Assembly: GCA_007693435.1 (NCBI GenBank)
Contig: REDO01000131.1
Span: 1 to 64,000 of the forward strand
Origin: Salinarimonadaceae bacterium
Lineage (GTDB): Bacteria > Pseudomonadota > Alphaproteobacteria > Rhizobiales > Beijerinckiaceae
Length of the DNA stretch: 64,000 nt
Direction: 5' to 3'
Positions 49,503 to 59,585 of the stretch are shown in pieces. Position numbers and translations under genes: made by a program. Numbering within the stretch: the first letter of the stretch is position 1; every line of letters begins with the position of its first letter. The notes below the pieces were generated by a model that saw only the letters and a program-made list of their open reading frames with translations, had not been told where the DNA came from and searched no databases.

Positions 49503-52283
49503 ATGAACCCGAGCCGCCTCGAAGCCCTCCTCGAATCGATCCGGCATGAAGCCCGCGGCAAGGGCTTTCCCGATTCCGACAGCCTGCGCGCGCGCATCGT
49601 CCCGGAACTGCGGCTCTTCCTCGACGAGGGGCGCGCCGCGGCCGAACGGCTGCTGTTCGAGGAGCGTGACGGGCTCGCCTGCGCGCGCCGTCTCTCGGGC
49701 GACATGGACGCAACGGTTGTCGCGATTCACGCCGCCGTTCATCACGCCCTCTACCCGAACCAGAACCCCTCGACCTCCGAGCGTCTCGCGGTCGTCGCCA
49801 CTGGCGGTTACGGGCGCGGGGCGCTGGCGCCGGGTTCCGACGTCGATCTGCTCTTCCTGCTTCCCTACAAGCAGACGGCCTGGGGCGAGAGCGTCGTCGA
49901 GGCGATGCTGTACGTGCTCTGGGATCTGAAGCTCAAGGTCGGACACGCGACGCGCTCAATCGACGATTCCATCCGTGAGGCGCGCGGCGACATGACAATC
50001 CGCACGGCGTTGCTGGAAACGCGCTTCCTCGTCGGCGACGAGGCGCTCTACGCCGAACTGACCGAGCGTTTCGACGCCGAGGTGGTGCAGGGGACGGCCC
50101 CGGAATTCGTGGAAGCCAAGCTGCGAGAGCGCGACCAGCGCGTGCGGCGCGCCGGCGCCTCCCGATATCTCGTCGAGCCCAACGTCAAGGACGGCAAGGG
50201 CGGGCTTCGCGACCTGCATACGCTGTTCTGGATCGGCAAATACGTCTACCGCGTGCCCGATGCGCGCCAGCTGGTGAAGGCGGGGCTGTTCTCGCAGAAG
50301 GAGGCGCGGCTTTTCGCGCGCTGCGCGGAGTTCCTCTGGCGCGTGCGCTGCCATCTGCATTTCGCGTCGGGCAGGGCCGAAGAGCGCCTGACCTTCGACA
50401 TGCAGCGGCCAATCGCCGAGCGCATGGGATTCACCGAGCGTGGGGGCCTCTCTGCGGTCGAACGCTTCATGAAGGCGTATTTCACCATCGCCAAGGAGGT
50501 CGGCGACCTCACCGCCATCGTCTGCGCGGCGATGGAGGCGCGCGAGACCAAGAAGGCGCCGATGCTCGACCGCCTGATCGGCGCCCTGCGCCGCGCTCCC
50601 CCCCGGCGTGTGGTGGGCGAGTTCGTCGTCGAGAACAACCGACTGACGGTCAAGGACGCGCAGATCTTCGAGCGCGATCCGGTCAACCTCATCGCCTTGT
50701 TCCGGCAGGCGGACAAGCTCGACATGGCGATACACCCGGAGGCGAGCCGTCTGGCTACGCGCTCCCTCAAGCTGATCACGCCGACCCTGCGGCGCGACGA
50801 GCGGGCCAACGCCCTGTTCCTCGAGATTCTCACCTCGAAGAACAAGCCGGAAGTGGTGCTGCGGCGCATGAACGAGACCGGCGTTCTCGGGCGATTCGTC
50901 CCGGAATTCGGGCGCATTGTCGCGATGATGCAGTTCAACATGTATCACCACTACACGGTCGACGAGCACCTGATCCGGTCGATCGGCGTGCTCGGGGACA
51001 TCGAAACCGGACGCCGCGCCGACGCGCACCCGCTATCGAACAAGATCATTCACACGATCAGCCACCGTCGCGCGCTGTACGTCGCACTGTTCCTGCACGA
51101 CATCGCCAAGGGCAGGGCCGAGGACCACTCGATCGCGGGCGCGCGCATCGCCCGCAAGCTCGGGCCGCGCCTCGGGCTGACGCGGGCCGAGACGGACACG
51201 GTCGCGTGGCTCGTAGAGCATCATCTCCTGATGTCGACGATCGCCCAGAGCCGCGATCTTTCCGATCCGCGCACAATCGAGAGCTTCGCGAGGGTCGTCC
51301 AGACGATCGAGCGGCTGAAGCTGCTCCTGCTCCTCACAGTGGCCGACATCGCCGCCGTGGGACCGGGCGTCTGGACCGGCTGGAAGGGCGAGCTCCTGCG
51401 CACGCTCTATTACGAGACCGAAGTGGTGCTCGGCGGAGGCGACGTGGAGATCGCCCGTCCCGAGCGCATTCGGCTCGCGCAGGAGCGGCTACGCGAGGAG
51501 CTTCCAGACTGGAGCGACGCCGCGTTCGAAGCCTATGCGCGCCGGCATTATCCGGCCTACTGGCTCAAGTCCGACGAGCGCTGCCGGGTGCAGCAGGCCC
51601 GCTTCATCCGGGCCGCCGAGGATGCCGGGGCCACCGTCGCCACGCGCTACGAGACCGACGCATTTCGCGGCGTGACCGAGATCACCGTGCTCTCGCCCGA
51701 CCATCCGCGTCTGCTCGCCATCATTACGGGCGCCTGCGCGGCTGCGGGCGGCAACATCGTCGACGCGCAGATCTTCACGACCGCCGACGGGATGGCGCTC
51801 GACACGATCTTTGTCTCCCGCGCCTTCGATCGGGACGACGACGAAATGCGCCGGGCCGAAAAGGTCGCAGCCTCCATCGAGCGCGCGCTGAAGGGCGAAG
51901 TGAAGATCGCCGATCTCGTCGATGGGCGCCGCCAGCCCCGCGAGCGGGTCAAGCCCTTCGTCGTGATCCCGGAGGTCGTCATCGACAACTCGCTGTCGAG
52001 CCGGCACACGGTGCTCGAAGTGACGGGTCTCGACAGGCCGGGCCTGCTCTACGATCTGACCACGGCGCTGGGGCGGCTCAACCTCAACATCGCCTCGGCC
52101 CATATCGCCACTTTCGGCGAGAAGGTGGTCGACGTGTTCTACGTAACCGATCTGACTGGAGGCAAGATCACCCAGGCCGCCCGCCAGAACGCCATCCGCC
52201 GGACGTTGCAGGAGATTATCAGGGCCGACGATGCGCCGGCCCGGCCGCCGCGCAGCGCGCCGCCTCTGCAACGCAGCGCTTGA
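49503..52283 (+). CDS. glnD: [Protein-PII] uridylyltransferase/uridylyl-removing enzyme
   Basis: 926 aa; VVATGGYGRGALAPGSDVDLLFLLP; HHYTVDEHLIRSIGVL; two C-terminal ACT domains. Confidence 0.97.
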   Translation: MNPSRLEALLESIRHEARGKGFPDSDSLRARIVPELRLFLDEGRAAAERLLFEERDGLACARRLSGDMDATVVAIHAAVHHALYPNQNPSTSERLAVVATGGYGRGALAPGSDVDLLFLLPYKQTAWGESVVEAMLYVLWDLKLKVGHATRSIDDSIREARGDMTIRTALLETRFLVGDEALYAELTERFDAEVVQGTAPEFVEAKLRERDQRVRRAGASRYLVEPNVKDGKGGLRDLHTLFWIGKYVYRVPDARQLVKAGLFSQKEARLFARCAEFLWRVRCHLHFASGRAEERLTFDMQRPIAERMGFTERGGLSAVERFMKAYFTIAKEVGDLTAIVCAAMEARETKKAPMLDRLIGALRRAPPRRVVGEFVVENNRLTVKDAQIFERDPVNLIALFRQADKLDMAIHPEASRLATRSLKLITPTLRRDERANALFLEILTSKNKPEVVLRRMNETGVLGRFVPEFGRIVAMMQFNMYHHYTVDEHLIRSIGVLGDIETGRRADAHPLSNKIIHTISHRRALYVALFLHDIAKGRAEDHSIAGARIARKLGPRLGLTRAETDTVAWLVEHHLLMSTIAQSRDLSDPRTIESFARVVQTIERLKLLLLLTVADIAAVGPGVWTGWKGELLRTLYYETEVVLGGGDVEIARPERIRLAQERLREELPDWSDAAFEAYARRHYPAYWLKSDERCRVQQARFIRAAEDAGATVATRYETDAFRGVTEITVLSPDHPRLLAIITGACAAAGGNIVDAQIFTTADGMALDTIFVSRAFDRDDDEMRRAEKVAASIERALKGEVKIADLVDGRRQPRERVKPFVVIPEVVIDNSLSSRHTVLEVTGLDRPGLLYDLTTALGRLNLNIASAHIATFGEKVVDVFYVTDLTGGKITQAARQNAIRRTLQEIIRADDAPARPPRSAPPLQRSA

Positions 52284-52351
52284 TTCAAACCGCCTCCGGC
52301 ATGATATGAGGCGCATGATCCGACGCCGTTCCACGAAAAGCAAAGCGAACC

Positions 52352-52957
52352 ATGACTGAATCTTCGGAAACGCAAGACGACTTCGCCGCCCGCCCGGAGC
52401 AAGATGGCGACGAGACCCCCGCATCGGAGGCGCAGGCTGCGGTCGAACTGATCGCCGCTCTTGAGGCGGAGAGGGCCGATCTGAAGGACAAGCTCCTGCG
52501 CACCCTCGCGGATATGGAGAATCTGCGCCGGCGCACCGAGCGCGAGGTCGCGGACGCGCGGGCCTACGCGGTCACGGGCTTCGCGCGCGACATGCTCACC
52601 GTCGCCGACAATATCCGCCGCGCGCTCGACGCCGTTCCCGATCAGGCGAACGCCGCGATGGACGAGGCGTTGCGGGCGCTCGTCGAGGGAATCGAGCTGA
52701 CCGAGCGCGACCTTCACAAGACCATGGAGCGCTACGGCGTGAAGAAACTCTCGCCGGAGGGCGGGCGCTTCGATCCCAACCTCCATCAGGCGATGTTCGA
52801 GATCCCCAACCCGGATGTCCCCAGCGGTCAGGTCGTGCAGGTCGTGCAGGACGGCTACGTCATCGGCGAGCGCGTTCTGCGCCCCGCGCTCGTTGGCGTG
52901 GCCAAGGGCGGCCCGAAGGCCGCTCCGAACGGCGACGGCTTTCCCTCCGCCGGTTGA
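52352..52957 (+). CDS. grpE: Nucleotide exchange factor GrpE
   Basis: [96 protein letters not shown]. Confidence 0.97.
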   Translation: MTESSETQDDFAARPEQDGDETPASEAQAAVELIAALEAERADLKDKLLRTLADMENLRRRTEREVADARAYAVTGFARDMLTVADNIRRALDAVPDQANAAMDEALRALVEGIELTERDLHKTMERYGVKKLSPEGGRFDPNLHQAMFEIPNPDVPSGQVVQVVQDGYVIGERVLRPALVGVAKGGPKAAPNGDGFPSAG

Positions 52958-52961
52958 CGAT

Positions 52962-53369
52962 GTGGTGCGCCTGAAGGCCATCCGCAGCGCGATTTTGCTC
53001 GCGCCGCTCGCACTCGTAGCCTGTGGCGAAAGCGTCGATCCGGAAATGGCCGCGATCTGCCGGATGACGCTTCCGGCGCTCAACGCGGCCGGCGCGCGAA
53101 TAGCCGTCACCCGCGTCGCGCCGGGCGCCGACGCGCGCACGGTGCGCGTCGAGTATTCGGTGACGGGCGGGCAGGGCGCGTCGCCTGCGCAAGGCCTCCG
53201 GCGTCGCTACGTCGTCTGCGCCTTCTCGGCCACGCCGCCGTCAGGCGCTCAGCCCGATCTTGTCGGGATCGACACCGACACGGGCCCGGTCACCGGCGCT
53301 TCCGTCTATCTCATGAAGCGATACTGGCTCTCGACGCCCGAGGCGCGCGAGGCCGACCCGGGACGCTGA
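52962..53369 (+). CDS. Small putative lipoprotein
   Basis: LLAPLALVACGES lipobox; start GTG uncertain. Confidence 0.65.
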   Translation: MVRLKAIRSAILLAPLALVACGESVDPEMAAICRMTLPALNAAGARIAVTRVAPGADARTVRVEYSVTGGQGASPAQGLRRRYVVCAFSATPPSGAQPDLVGIDTDTGPVTGASVYLMKRYWLSTPEAREADPGR

Positions 53370-53415
53370 CGCGCGGGCGCGCGGTTTTTTCCCTTTCCAC
53401 GAAAGCGTCCTTCTG

Positions 53416-54702
53416 TTGATCTCGGAAGCGTCGCAATCCCTGCGGAGCGCCATCGTGTCTCAAGCCGCTCACGCCATCACGCTCGAAGACGTCCGGCGGG
53501 CCGCCGCCACCATCGCCGGCCACGTGATCGAGACGCCGATGATCGCCTCGCCGCGCCTGTCGGAACTGACGGGCGCGCAGGTGCGGCTCAAGCTCGAGAA
53601 CATGCAGGCCACGGGCGCATTCAAGGAGCGCGGCGCGGTCAACCGGCTCGCGGCGCTGGACGCCGCGCAGCGCGAGGCCGGCGTCATCGCGATGTCCGCG
53701 GGCAACCACGCGCAGGCGGTGGCCTACCACGCTCGACGCATGGGCGTTCCCGCGACGATCGTGATGCCCGAGACGACGCCTCTGGTGAAGGTCGAGAACT
53801 CCCGCGCGCAGGGCGCGCGCATCGTTCTGCACGGCGAGACGCTCGCCGATTCCGAGATTCGCGCCCGCGCGATCGCCGAAGAGGAGGGGCTGACATTGAT
53901 CCACCCCTTCGACGATGCGCTCGTCATGGCGGGGCAGGGGACGGTCGGGCTCGAGATGCTGGCGGCGGCGCCCGATCTGGATACGCTCGTCGTGCCGATC
54001 GGCGGCGGGGGACTGATCTCGGGGATCGCGGTCGCGGCCAGGGCGCTGTCTCCCGGCATCCGCATCGTCGGCGTTGAGGCGGCGCTCTATCCGGGCTTCC
54101 ACAATGCGCTCACCGGCGCGGACCTGCCGATCGGCGGCGCGACGCTCGCCGAGGGCATCGCCGTGAAGCATCCCGGCGAATTGACGCTCCCGATCGTGCG
54201 CGATCTGGTCTCCGAAATCGTGCTCGTGGACGAAGATCTCATCGAAAGCGCCGTCAACGCCTGCGCCACGCTCCAGCGCACCATGGCCGAGGGCGCCGGC
54301 GCGGCCGGCCTCGCGGCGATGCTGGCGCGGCCCGATCTCTTCGCCGGGCGCAATGTCGGGATCGTGCTGTGCGGCGGCAACATCGACGCGCGCATTCTGG
54401 CCTCCGTGATGGTGCGCGAGCTCGAGCGCGACGAGCGCGTCGTGGCCTTTCGCATTTACTCCAACGACAGGCCGGGACTTCTGGGCCGGCTGGCGACGCG
54501 GCTTGGAGAATTAGGGGCGAATATTCTGGAAGTTTCGCACGGTCGTCTCTATCTGGATGTGCCGGCCAAGGGCGTCACGGTCGACCTGACGATCGAGACG
54601 CGCGACGCGGCGCATACGGCGGCGATCTTCGCTGATCTGCGCGCCGAGGGTTACGAACCGCGCCGGATCGATCCGCGCGGCCTCACGCAGACGGCCGGCT
54701 GA
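53416..54702 (+). CDS. ilvA: Threonine ammonia-lyase with C-terminal ACT domain
   Basis: LKLENMQATGAFKERGAVNRLAAL; SAGNHAQAVAYHARRMGVPATIVMPETTPLVKVENSRAQGA; start codon uncertain. Confidence 0.93.
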   Translation: MISEASQSLRSAIVSQAAHAITLEDVRRAAATIAGHVIETPMIASPRLSELTGAQVRLKLENMQATGAFKERGAVNRLAALDAAQREAGVIAMSAGNHAQAVAYHARRMGVPATIVMPETTPLVKVENSRAQGARIVLHGETLADSEIRARAIAEEEGLTLIHPFDDALVMAGQGTVGLEMLAAAPDLDTLVVPIGGGGLISGIAVAARALSPGIRIVGVEAALYPGFHNALTGADLPIGGATLAEGIAVKHPGELTLPIVRDLVSEIVLVDEDLIESAVNACATLQRTMAEGAGAAGLAAMLARPDLFAGRNVGIVLCGGNIDARILASVMVRELERDERVVAFRIYSNDRPGLLGRLATRLGELGANILEVSHGRLYLDVPAKGVTVDLTIETRDAAHTAAIFADLRAEGYEPRRIDPRGLTQTAG

Positions 54703-54724
54703 TCCGGTCGATGGAGACGACGCG

Positions 54725-55192
54725 ATGAGCACGAACCCCGTTCCCGCCTATGCGGCGCAGCCCTTGCCCGTGACGGACGGAGTCCTGACGCGGCGGCTCC
54801 TCGCCTATCTGATCGACATCTTCGTGATCCTGGGTTTCACGTTGCTGGTCCTCGTCGCGATCCTGATCCTCGGCGTCGTCACCTTCGGCATCGGCTGGCT
54901 TCTCTTCGCCATCGCGGCTCCGGGGGCGGCGATTCTCTACACGGCGCTGACAATGGCCGGTCCGAAGCAGAGCACCATCGGAATGCGCTTTTGCGGGCTC
55001 CGCGTCATCGACGCCGCCAGTGGAGGACCGATCGACGCCCTGCGCGCGGCGGTGCATGCGCTCCTCTTCTATCTCGCCATTTCGACGTTCGTGATCTGGG
55101 CGATCGACATCGCCATCGGCGTGTTCCGCGCCGACCGCCGCCTCGGACGCGATCTCGTCGTCAATCTCATGGTGGTCCGCGCGGTTGCGTGA
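54725..55192 (+). CDS. RDD family membrane protein
   Basis: [52 protein letters not shown]. Confidence 0.88.
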   Translation: MSTNPVPAYAAQPLPVTDGVLTRRLLAYLIDIFVILGFTLLVLVAILILGVVTFGIGWLLFAIAAPGAAILYTALTMAGPKQSTIGMRFCGLRVIDAASGGPIDALRAAVHALLFYLAISTFVIWAIDIAIGVFRADRRLGRDLVVNLMVVRAVA

Positions 55193-55293
55193 GACCCGGC
55201 GCCGCATTGGCGAATCGCACGCTTCCGCGTGGGCGTAGTGGCTGTTATTCTCTTCAAGGTTTGCTGGTCCAGCCAACGCGGAGCCGGACGCGC

Positions 55294-56043
55294 GTGACGA
55301 GCCATTCGCGGGACACCCCGCAATTCTTCCTGACGGCCCCCTCGCCCTGCCCCTATCTGGAGGGGCAAGAGGAGCGCAAGGTCTTCACGCATCTCGTCGG
55401 CGGCGGCGCGAGCGCCCTCAACGATATCCTGACGCATGGCGGCTTCCGGCGCTCGCAGACGATCGCCTACCGCCCGGCCTGCGAGACCTGCCGGGCCTGC
55501 ATCTCCGTGCGCGTGCCTGTCGACGATTTCGTCTTCCGCCGCAATCATCGCCGGGTCTGGTCCGACAACCGAGATCTGATCGGCCGGGCAAGCGAAGCTT
55601 CCGCCACCTCCGAGCAATACGGTCTATTCCGCCGTTATCTCGAGAGCCGGCACGCCGACGGCGGCATGATGGACATGTCGATGCTCGACTACGCCATGAT
55701 GGTCGAGGACAGCCATATCGAGACGCTGATCGTCGAGTACCGCCGGCGCGGACCGGATTCGCGCATTAACGGGCGAGGAGAAGGTCCGCTGCTCGCCGCT
55801 TGCGTGACCGACGTGCTCGCCGACGGGTTGTCGATGGTCTATTCATTCTACGATCCCCAAGAGGCGCCGCGCAGCCTGGGGACCCTGTTGATCCTCGATC
55901 ATATCGAGCGCGCGCGGGCGATGCGCCTGCCCTATCTCTACCTCGGCTACTGGGTCGCCGGTTCGCCGAAAATGGCCTACAAGGCCCGCTTCACGCCGCA
56001 GGAGCGGCTGATGCCGTCCGGCTGGACGCGGTTCGAGCGCTGA
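55294..56043 (+). CDS. bpt: Aspartate/glutamate leucyltransferase or arginyltransferase (N-degron transferase)
   Basis: [45 protein letters not shown]-like motif [24 protein letters not shown] start. Confidence 0.93.
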   Translation: MTSHSRDTPQFFLTAPSPCPYLEGQEERKVFTHLVGGGASALNDILTHGGFRRSQTIAYRPACETCRACISVRVPVDDFVFRRNHRRVWSDNRDLIGRASEASATSEQYGLFRRYLESRHADGGMMDMSMLDYAMMVEDSHIETLIVEYRRRGPDSRINGRGEGPLLAACVTDVLADGLSMVYSFYDPQEAPRSLGTLLILDHIERARAMRLPYLYLGYWVAGSPKMAYKARFTPQERLMPSGWTRFER

Positions 56044-56060
56044 AGGTCCAGATCGCCGAT

Positions 56061-57371
56061 ATGGGTGACATCGCAGGAATGAACGCTCGCGCGATCCGTG
56101 AAGCCGTCCGCGCCGGAATTCTCGCCCCGCAGGCGGCCGCAGACGCGGCGATCGCCAAAGCCCGCGCCATGAACGCCGATCTGCGCGCCTTCATCGCCAT
56201 GGGCGAAGAGCCGGTTCTGGCGAATGCTGATGGCCCGGTCCATGGCGTCCCGCTCGCGGTGAAGGACAACATCGCCGTCGCCGGGCGCGCGCCCTCCGCC
56301 GGCATAGCCGCCTCGCCCTTTCCGCCGGCCGGGCGTGACGCGCGTCTCGTCGCCTTGTGGCGGGCGGCCGGCGGGGCGCTCGTCGGGCGACTGAACATGC
56401 ACGAGGGCGCGCTCGGCGCGACGAGCGACAACCCCGCTTTCGGCCGTATCGACAACCCGGCTGCTCCCGGCTTCACGCCTGGCGGCTCCAGTGGTGGGTC
56501 GGCGGCGGCTGTTGCGGCCGGGATCGTTCCCGTCGCGCTGGGCACCGACACGATGGGGTCGGTTCGCATACCGGCGAGCTATTGCGGGGTCGTCGGCTTC
56601 AAGCCCAGCAGGGGCGTCCTGTCGCGCGACGGGATCATCGCGCTCTCGCCGACGCTCGACCATGCGGGCGTATTCGCGCGCGACGTCGCCGACGCAGCGC
56701 TCGCCTTCGATGCGCTCGCCGTCGAAGACCCTCGCGACCCTGCCTCCCGCGCCCTTCCGGCCATGCTCGACGATGCGCCACGCGCGCTGGCCGGGCTCGT
56801 CTTCGGACTGCCCGAAAGCGTCTCGTGCGCAGCGCTTGAGCCCGAGGTCGCCGCCGCCTTTGACGCGGCTTGCGCCCGGCTGCGCGAGGCCGGCGCGCGG
56901 ATCGAGCCGCTCGACGATTCCGGTTTCGCCGGGGCGGGCCTGCGCAAGGAGGCCTTCCTCGTCTCCGAGGTGGAGGGCGCGCGCGTCTACGCAACGCACC
57001 TCGCGAACGAGAATTCCGGATTGAGCGCCGCTTTCCGCAAGATGCTCGCCTATGGCCGCGACCTGCCCGGGACGCGGTACGCGGCGGCTCTGCAAGCCTG
57101 CGAGCGGGCCGGCGGCGGCGCCCGGCGCGCGGCGATCCGCTTCGACGCCATATTGTCGCCGACGACGCCGCAGCGCGCTTTTCCGCACGGCGCGCGCGCG
57201 CCGGTCGATCAGGCCGACTTCACGGTGGTCGCCAACGCCTCAGGGCTCCCGGCCATATCTGTGCCCATGCCTTGCTGGGACCGCCCCGCCGGCCTGCAAC
57301 TGACATGCGCTGATCTCGCTGACCGGCGGTTGCTGGCGATCGCGACGCTCGTGGAGGCCGCGATCGGCTAA
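56061..57371 (+). CDS. Amidase signature family protein
   Basis: VHGVPLAVKDNIAVAG; PGGSSGGSAAAVAAGIVPVALGTDTMGSVRIPASYCGVVGFKPS. Confidence 0.95.
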   Translation: MGDIAGMNARAIREAVRAGILAPQAAADAAIAKARAMNADLRAFIAMGEEPVLANADGPVHGVPLAVKDNIAVAGRAPSAGIAASPFPPAGRDARLVALWRAAGGALVGRLNMHEGALGATSDNPAFGRIDNPAAPGFTPGGSSGGSAAAVAAGIVPVALGTDTMGSVRIPASYCGVVGFKPSRGVLSRDGIIALSPTLDHAGVFARDVADAALAFDALAVEDPRDPASRALPAMLDDAPRALAGLVFGLPESVSCAALEPEVAAAFDAACARLREAGARIEPLDDSGFAGAGLRKEAFLVSEVEGARVYATHLANENSGLSAAFRKMLAYGRDLPGTRYAAALQACERAGGGARRAAIRFDAILSPTTPQRAFPHGARAPVDQADFTVVANASGLPAISVPMPCWDRPAGLQLTCADLADRRLLAIATLVEAAIG

Positions 57372-57404
57372 GCGGGTCAGCGCTCTCGGGTCAGCGTTCT
57401 CAAT

Positions 57405-57908
57405 TCAGCGCTTGGGCTCCGGGCGATGCTTTCCGTCGGGGCCCTTGCCGCGCCTGTAGACCAGCAAGGTGCGCTTGAACGAGATCACGATGTCGCCGTG
57501 CTGGTTGGTGCCGATGGTCTCGACCTTGACGATGCCGAGATCGGGTCGCGAGCCGCTCTCGCGCTTCTCGAGCACGGTCGATTCCGAATAGATCGTGTCG
57601 CCCTCGAAGACGGGATGGGGCAGCCGCACCTCGTCCCAGCCGAGATTGGCGAACACGTTCTGGGAAATGTCCTGGACGCTCTGGCCGGTCACGAGCGCGA
57701 TCGTAAAGCACGAATTGACCAGCGGCTTCTTGAACGCCGTGTGCTCAGCGTAGTTCACGTCGAAATGCAGATGCGCGGTGTTCTGCGTCAGCAGTGTGAA
57801 CCAGGAATTGTCGGTCGCGGTCACGGTGCGTCCGAGCGCATGTTTGTAGACGTCGCCGGGCTCGAAATCCTCGTAGAAACGTCCGTTCCAGCCTTGCTTG
57901 AGCGTCAT
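57405..57908 (-). CDS. MaoC family dehydratase
   Basis: FYEDFEPGDVYKHALGRTVTATDNSWFTLLTQNTAHLHFDVNYAEHTAFKKPLVNSCFTIALVTGQSV. Confidence 0.93.
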   Translation of the reverse strand: MTLKQGWNGRFYEDFEPGDVYKHALGRTVTATDNSWFTLLTQNTAHLHFDVNYAEHTAFKKPLVNSCFTIALVTGQSVQDISQNVFANLGWDEVRLPHPVFEGDTIYSESTVLEKRESGSRPDLGIVKVETIGTNQHGDIVISFKRTLLVYRRGKGPDGKHRPEPKR

Positions 57909-58124
57909 CGCGCCTCTCCCTTTCGACCTGTCGACTTTTTGCGATAGCGCGCCGGCGTGGCGCGCGACACCGGAAATCCGGCACATCGCCTTCCGCGAAT
58001 CGGGCCGGCGGCCGAATCACGCTCGCGCAATTCCCGCAGGTTGCGCAGGATCAAGGCGGCGCTCGGCCGGACATGGCCTGATCGGCCCGAAGTCAGAAAA
58101 CAGGCATCAGGGAGAAAGCCGGCC

Positions 58125-58520
58125 ATGTCCATCCCCCACCACTTCAAGCGCATCACGCTCCATCTGGCGCGCAACAAGGAATATCCTGTCGGATCGCACA
58201 TGCACGGCTACGACATTGTCGCGCCGCTTGACGCCGATTCCCGGATCGACGCCGCAGAATGGCGAAAGCACCGCGAGATTTGCCGTGTGCGCCGGTTCTG
58301 GGCGGGAGAGCCGGACCAGATCGGGTATTTGCGCCATAGGCCAGGCGGACCAGGCGGCGCGACCTGGATCGTGGATTACGACGCCGCGCGCAGCGACGAC
58401 GACGAGCCGGCCTACCGTCTCGGCGACCACCGGATGCAGGTAGGCGAATATGTGTCGATTCGCGACGAAGACGACGAGCTGCGCACTTTCCAGATCGTCG
58501 CGGTGGAGAACGCCGCCTGA
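58125..58520 (+). CDS. Conserved hypothetical protein, 131 aa
   Basis: MSIPHHFKRITLHLARNKEYPVGSHMHGYDIVAPLDADSRIDAAEW. Confidence 0.8.
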   Translation: MSIPHHFKRITLHLARNKEYPVGSHMHGYDIVAPLDADSRIDAAEWRKHREICRVRRFWAGEPDQIGYLRHRPGGPGGATWIVDYDAARSDDDEPAYRLGDHRMQVGEYVSIRDEDDELRTFQIVAVENAA

Positions 58521-59019
58521 ATCGGCGATTGCCTCTGGACTCTATCTGCAATTGTTCGCGGACAATGCCGGCCATGTTGGCGACCGGAGGGCTCTTCATC
58601 TTTCGCACGCATGGCGACAGATCAATCTGAGATTGCTACCTGTTGCTGTAGCACTTAAAAAATATGATCGTTTTTACAAGAACGTTATGAGGATATTTTG
58701 TCGACAAATTATTCTTGATGAATTGCAAAACTTTACCGATGCGCGCATAATGCGCCATGTGCAGGCTTGGCGTGCATAACTGGGGTCGATCATAAGTTAC
58801 GTAAACGCATTGAGTGTATACTAGGTTGCATTATTGCGCAGGTTTGACGGTTAGGCTATAGGGCACGTATAGGAAGGGTTTGAGCCTGTCGCAGGGCGTA
58901 AGTCACGCCTACGAAACGGGTGATTCGTTTTCGCATCGGGTGCGGGCAGTGATCGCCGACCGGCGCGGGAACGTTTTACGCCGAACACTTTGCCGATTTG
59001 CGTCACGAGGTATTGCGAC

Positions 59020-59439
59020 ATGCTGCATATGAAGAAGGCGCCTAACGCGATCGACCATGAGATCGGTCGTCGCATCAAGGCCCGGCGCCAGTTTCTCGGC
59101 CAAAACCAGCAGTTCCTCGCCGACGAGATCGGCGTTTCATATCAACAGGTGCAGAAATACGAGAACGGGGCGGATCGGGTCGGCGCAAGTCGACTCTTCG
59201 CCATCGCGAAGGCGCTGGGCGTGCCGATTTCGTATTTTTTCGAGGATGAGCGCGACGACGATACGGAGACCGAGGCCGCGGACGCCGAAAGGCAGATCAT
59301 CGATCGCACCGTGGCGGAAGAGGAGGGGCGCAGCCTAATCCTGCATTTCGCCCGCATTCGGGATCCGCAGCTGCGACAGAAGGTGCTTGAACTGGCAGAG
59401 TTGCTGTCGGACGCCTGCCTCTCGACCAAGCGCCGCTGA
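59020..59439 (+). CDS. XRE family HTH transcriptional regulator
   Basis: IGRRIKARRQFLGQNQQFLADEIGVSYQQVQKYENGADRVGASRLFAIAKALGVPISYFFED. Confidence 0.95.
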   Translation: MLHMKKAPNAIDHEIGRRIKARRQFLGQNQQFLADEIGVSYQQVQKYENGADRVGASRLFAIAKALGVPISYFFEDERDDDTETEAADAERQIIDRTVAEEEGRSLILHFARIRDPQLRQKVLELAELLSDACLSTKRR

Positions 59440-59517
59440 GCGCCTCGGCTGACGGGTCGGTCGGCGCCAGCGACACAACTTCTTGCACGTGAATGATATC
59501 GCGGCTAAAGTCTCGCT

Positions 59518-59585
59518 TGCGCCTGTGGGGGCGTAACATCGAGAGCGACTTCAACCGCCGGCTGTTCATCAGTCGGCGGCTTTTT
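59518..59585 (+). ncRNA. Candidate small RNA with own promoter and terminator
   Basis: TTGCAC-17 nt-TAAAGT (59483-59511) upstream; hairpin CCGCCGGCTG-TTCAT-CAGTCGGCGG at 59555-59579 followed by CTTTTT. Confidence 0.4.
59555..59585 (+). terminator. Rho-independent terminator
   Basis: CCGCCGGCTG-TTCAT-CAGTCGGCGG followed by CTTTTT. Confidence 0.75.

Noticed and set aside
58450-58779. 109-aa ORF ending MRIFCRQIILDELQNFTDARIMRHVQAWRA
   Set aside because: Starts out of frame inside the 131-aa gene, and no homology was recognised; the AT-rich part may be non-coding.
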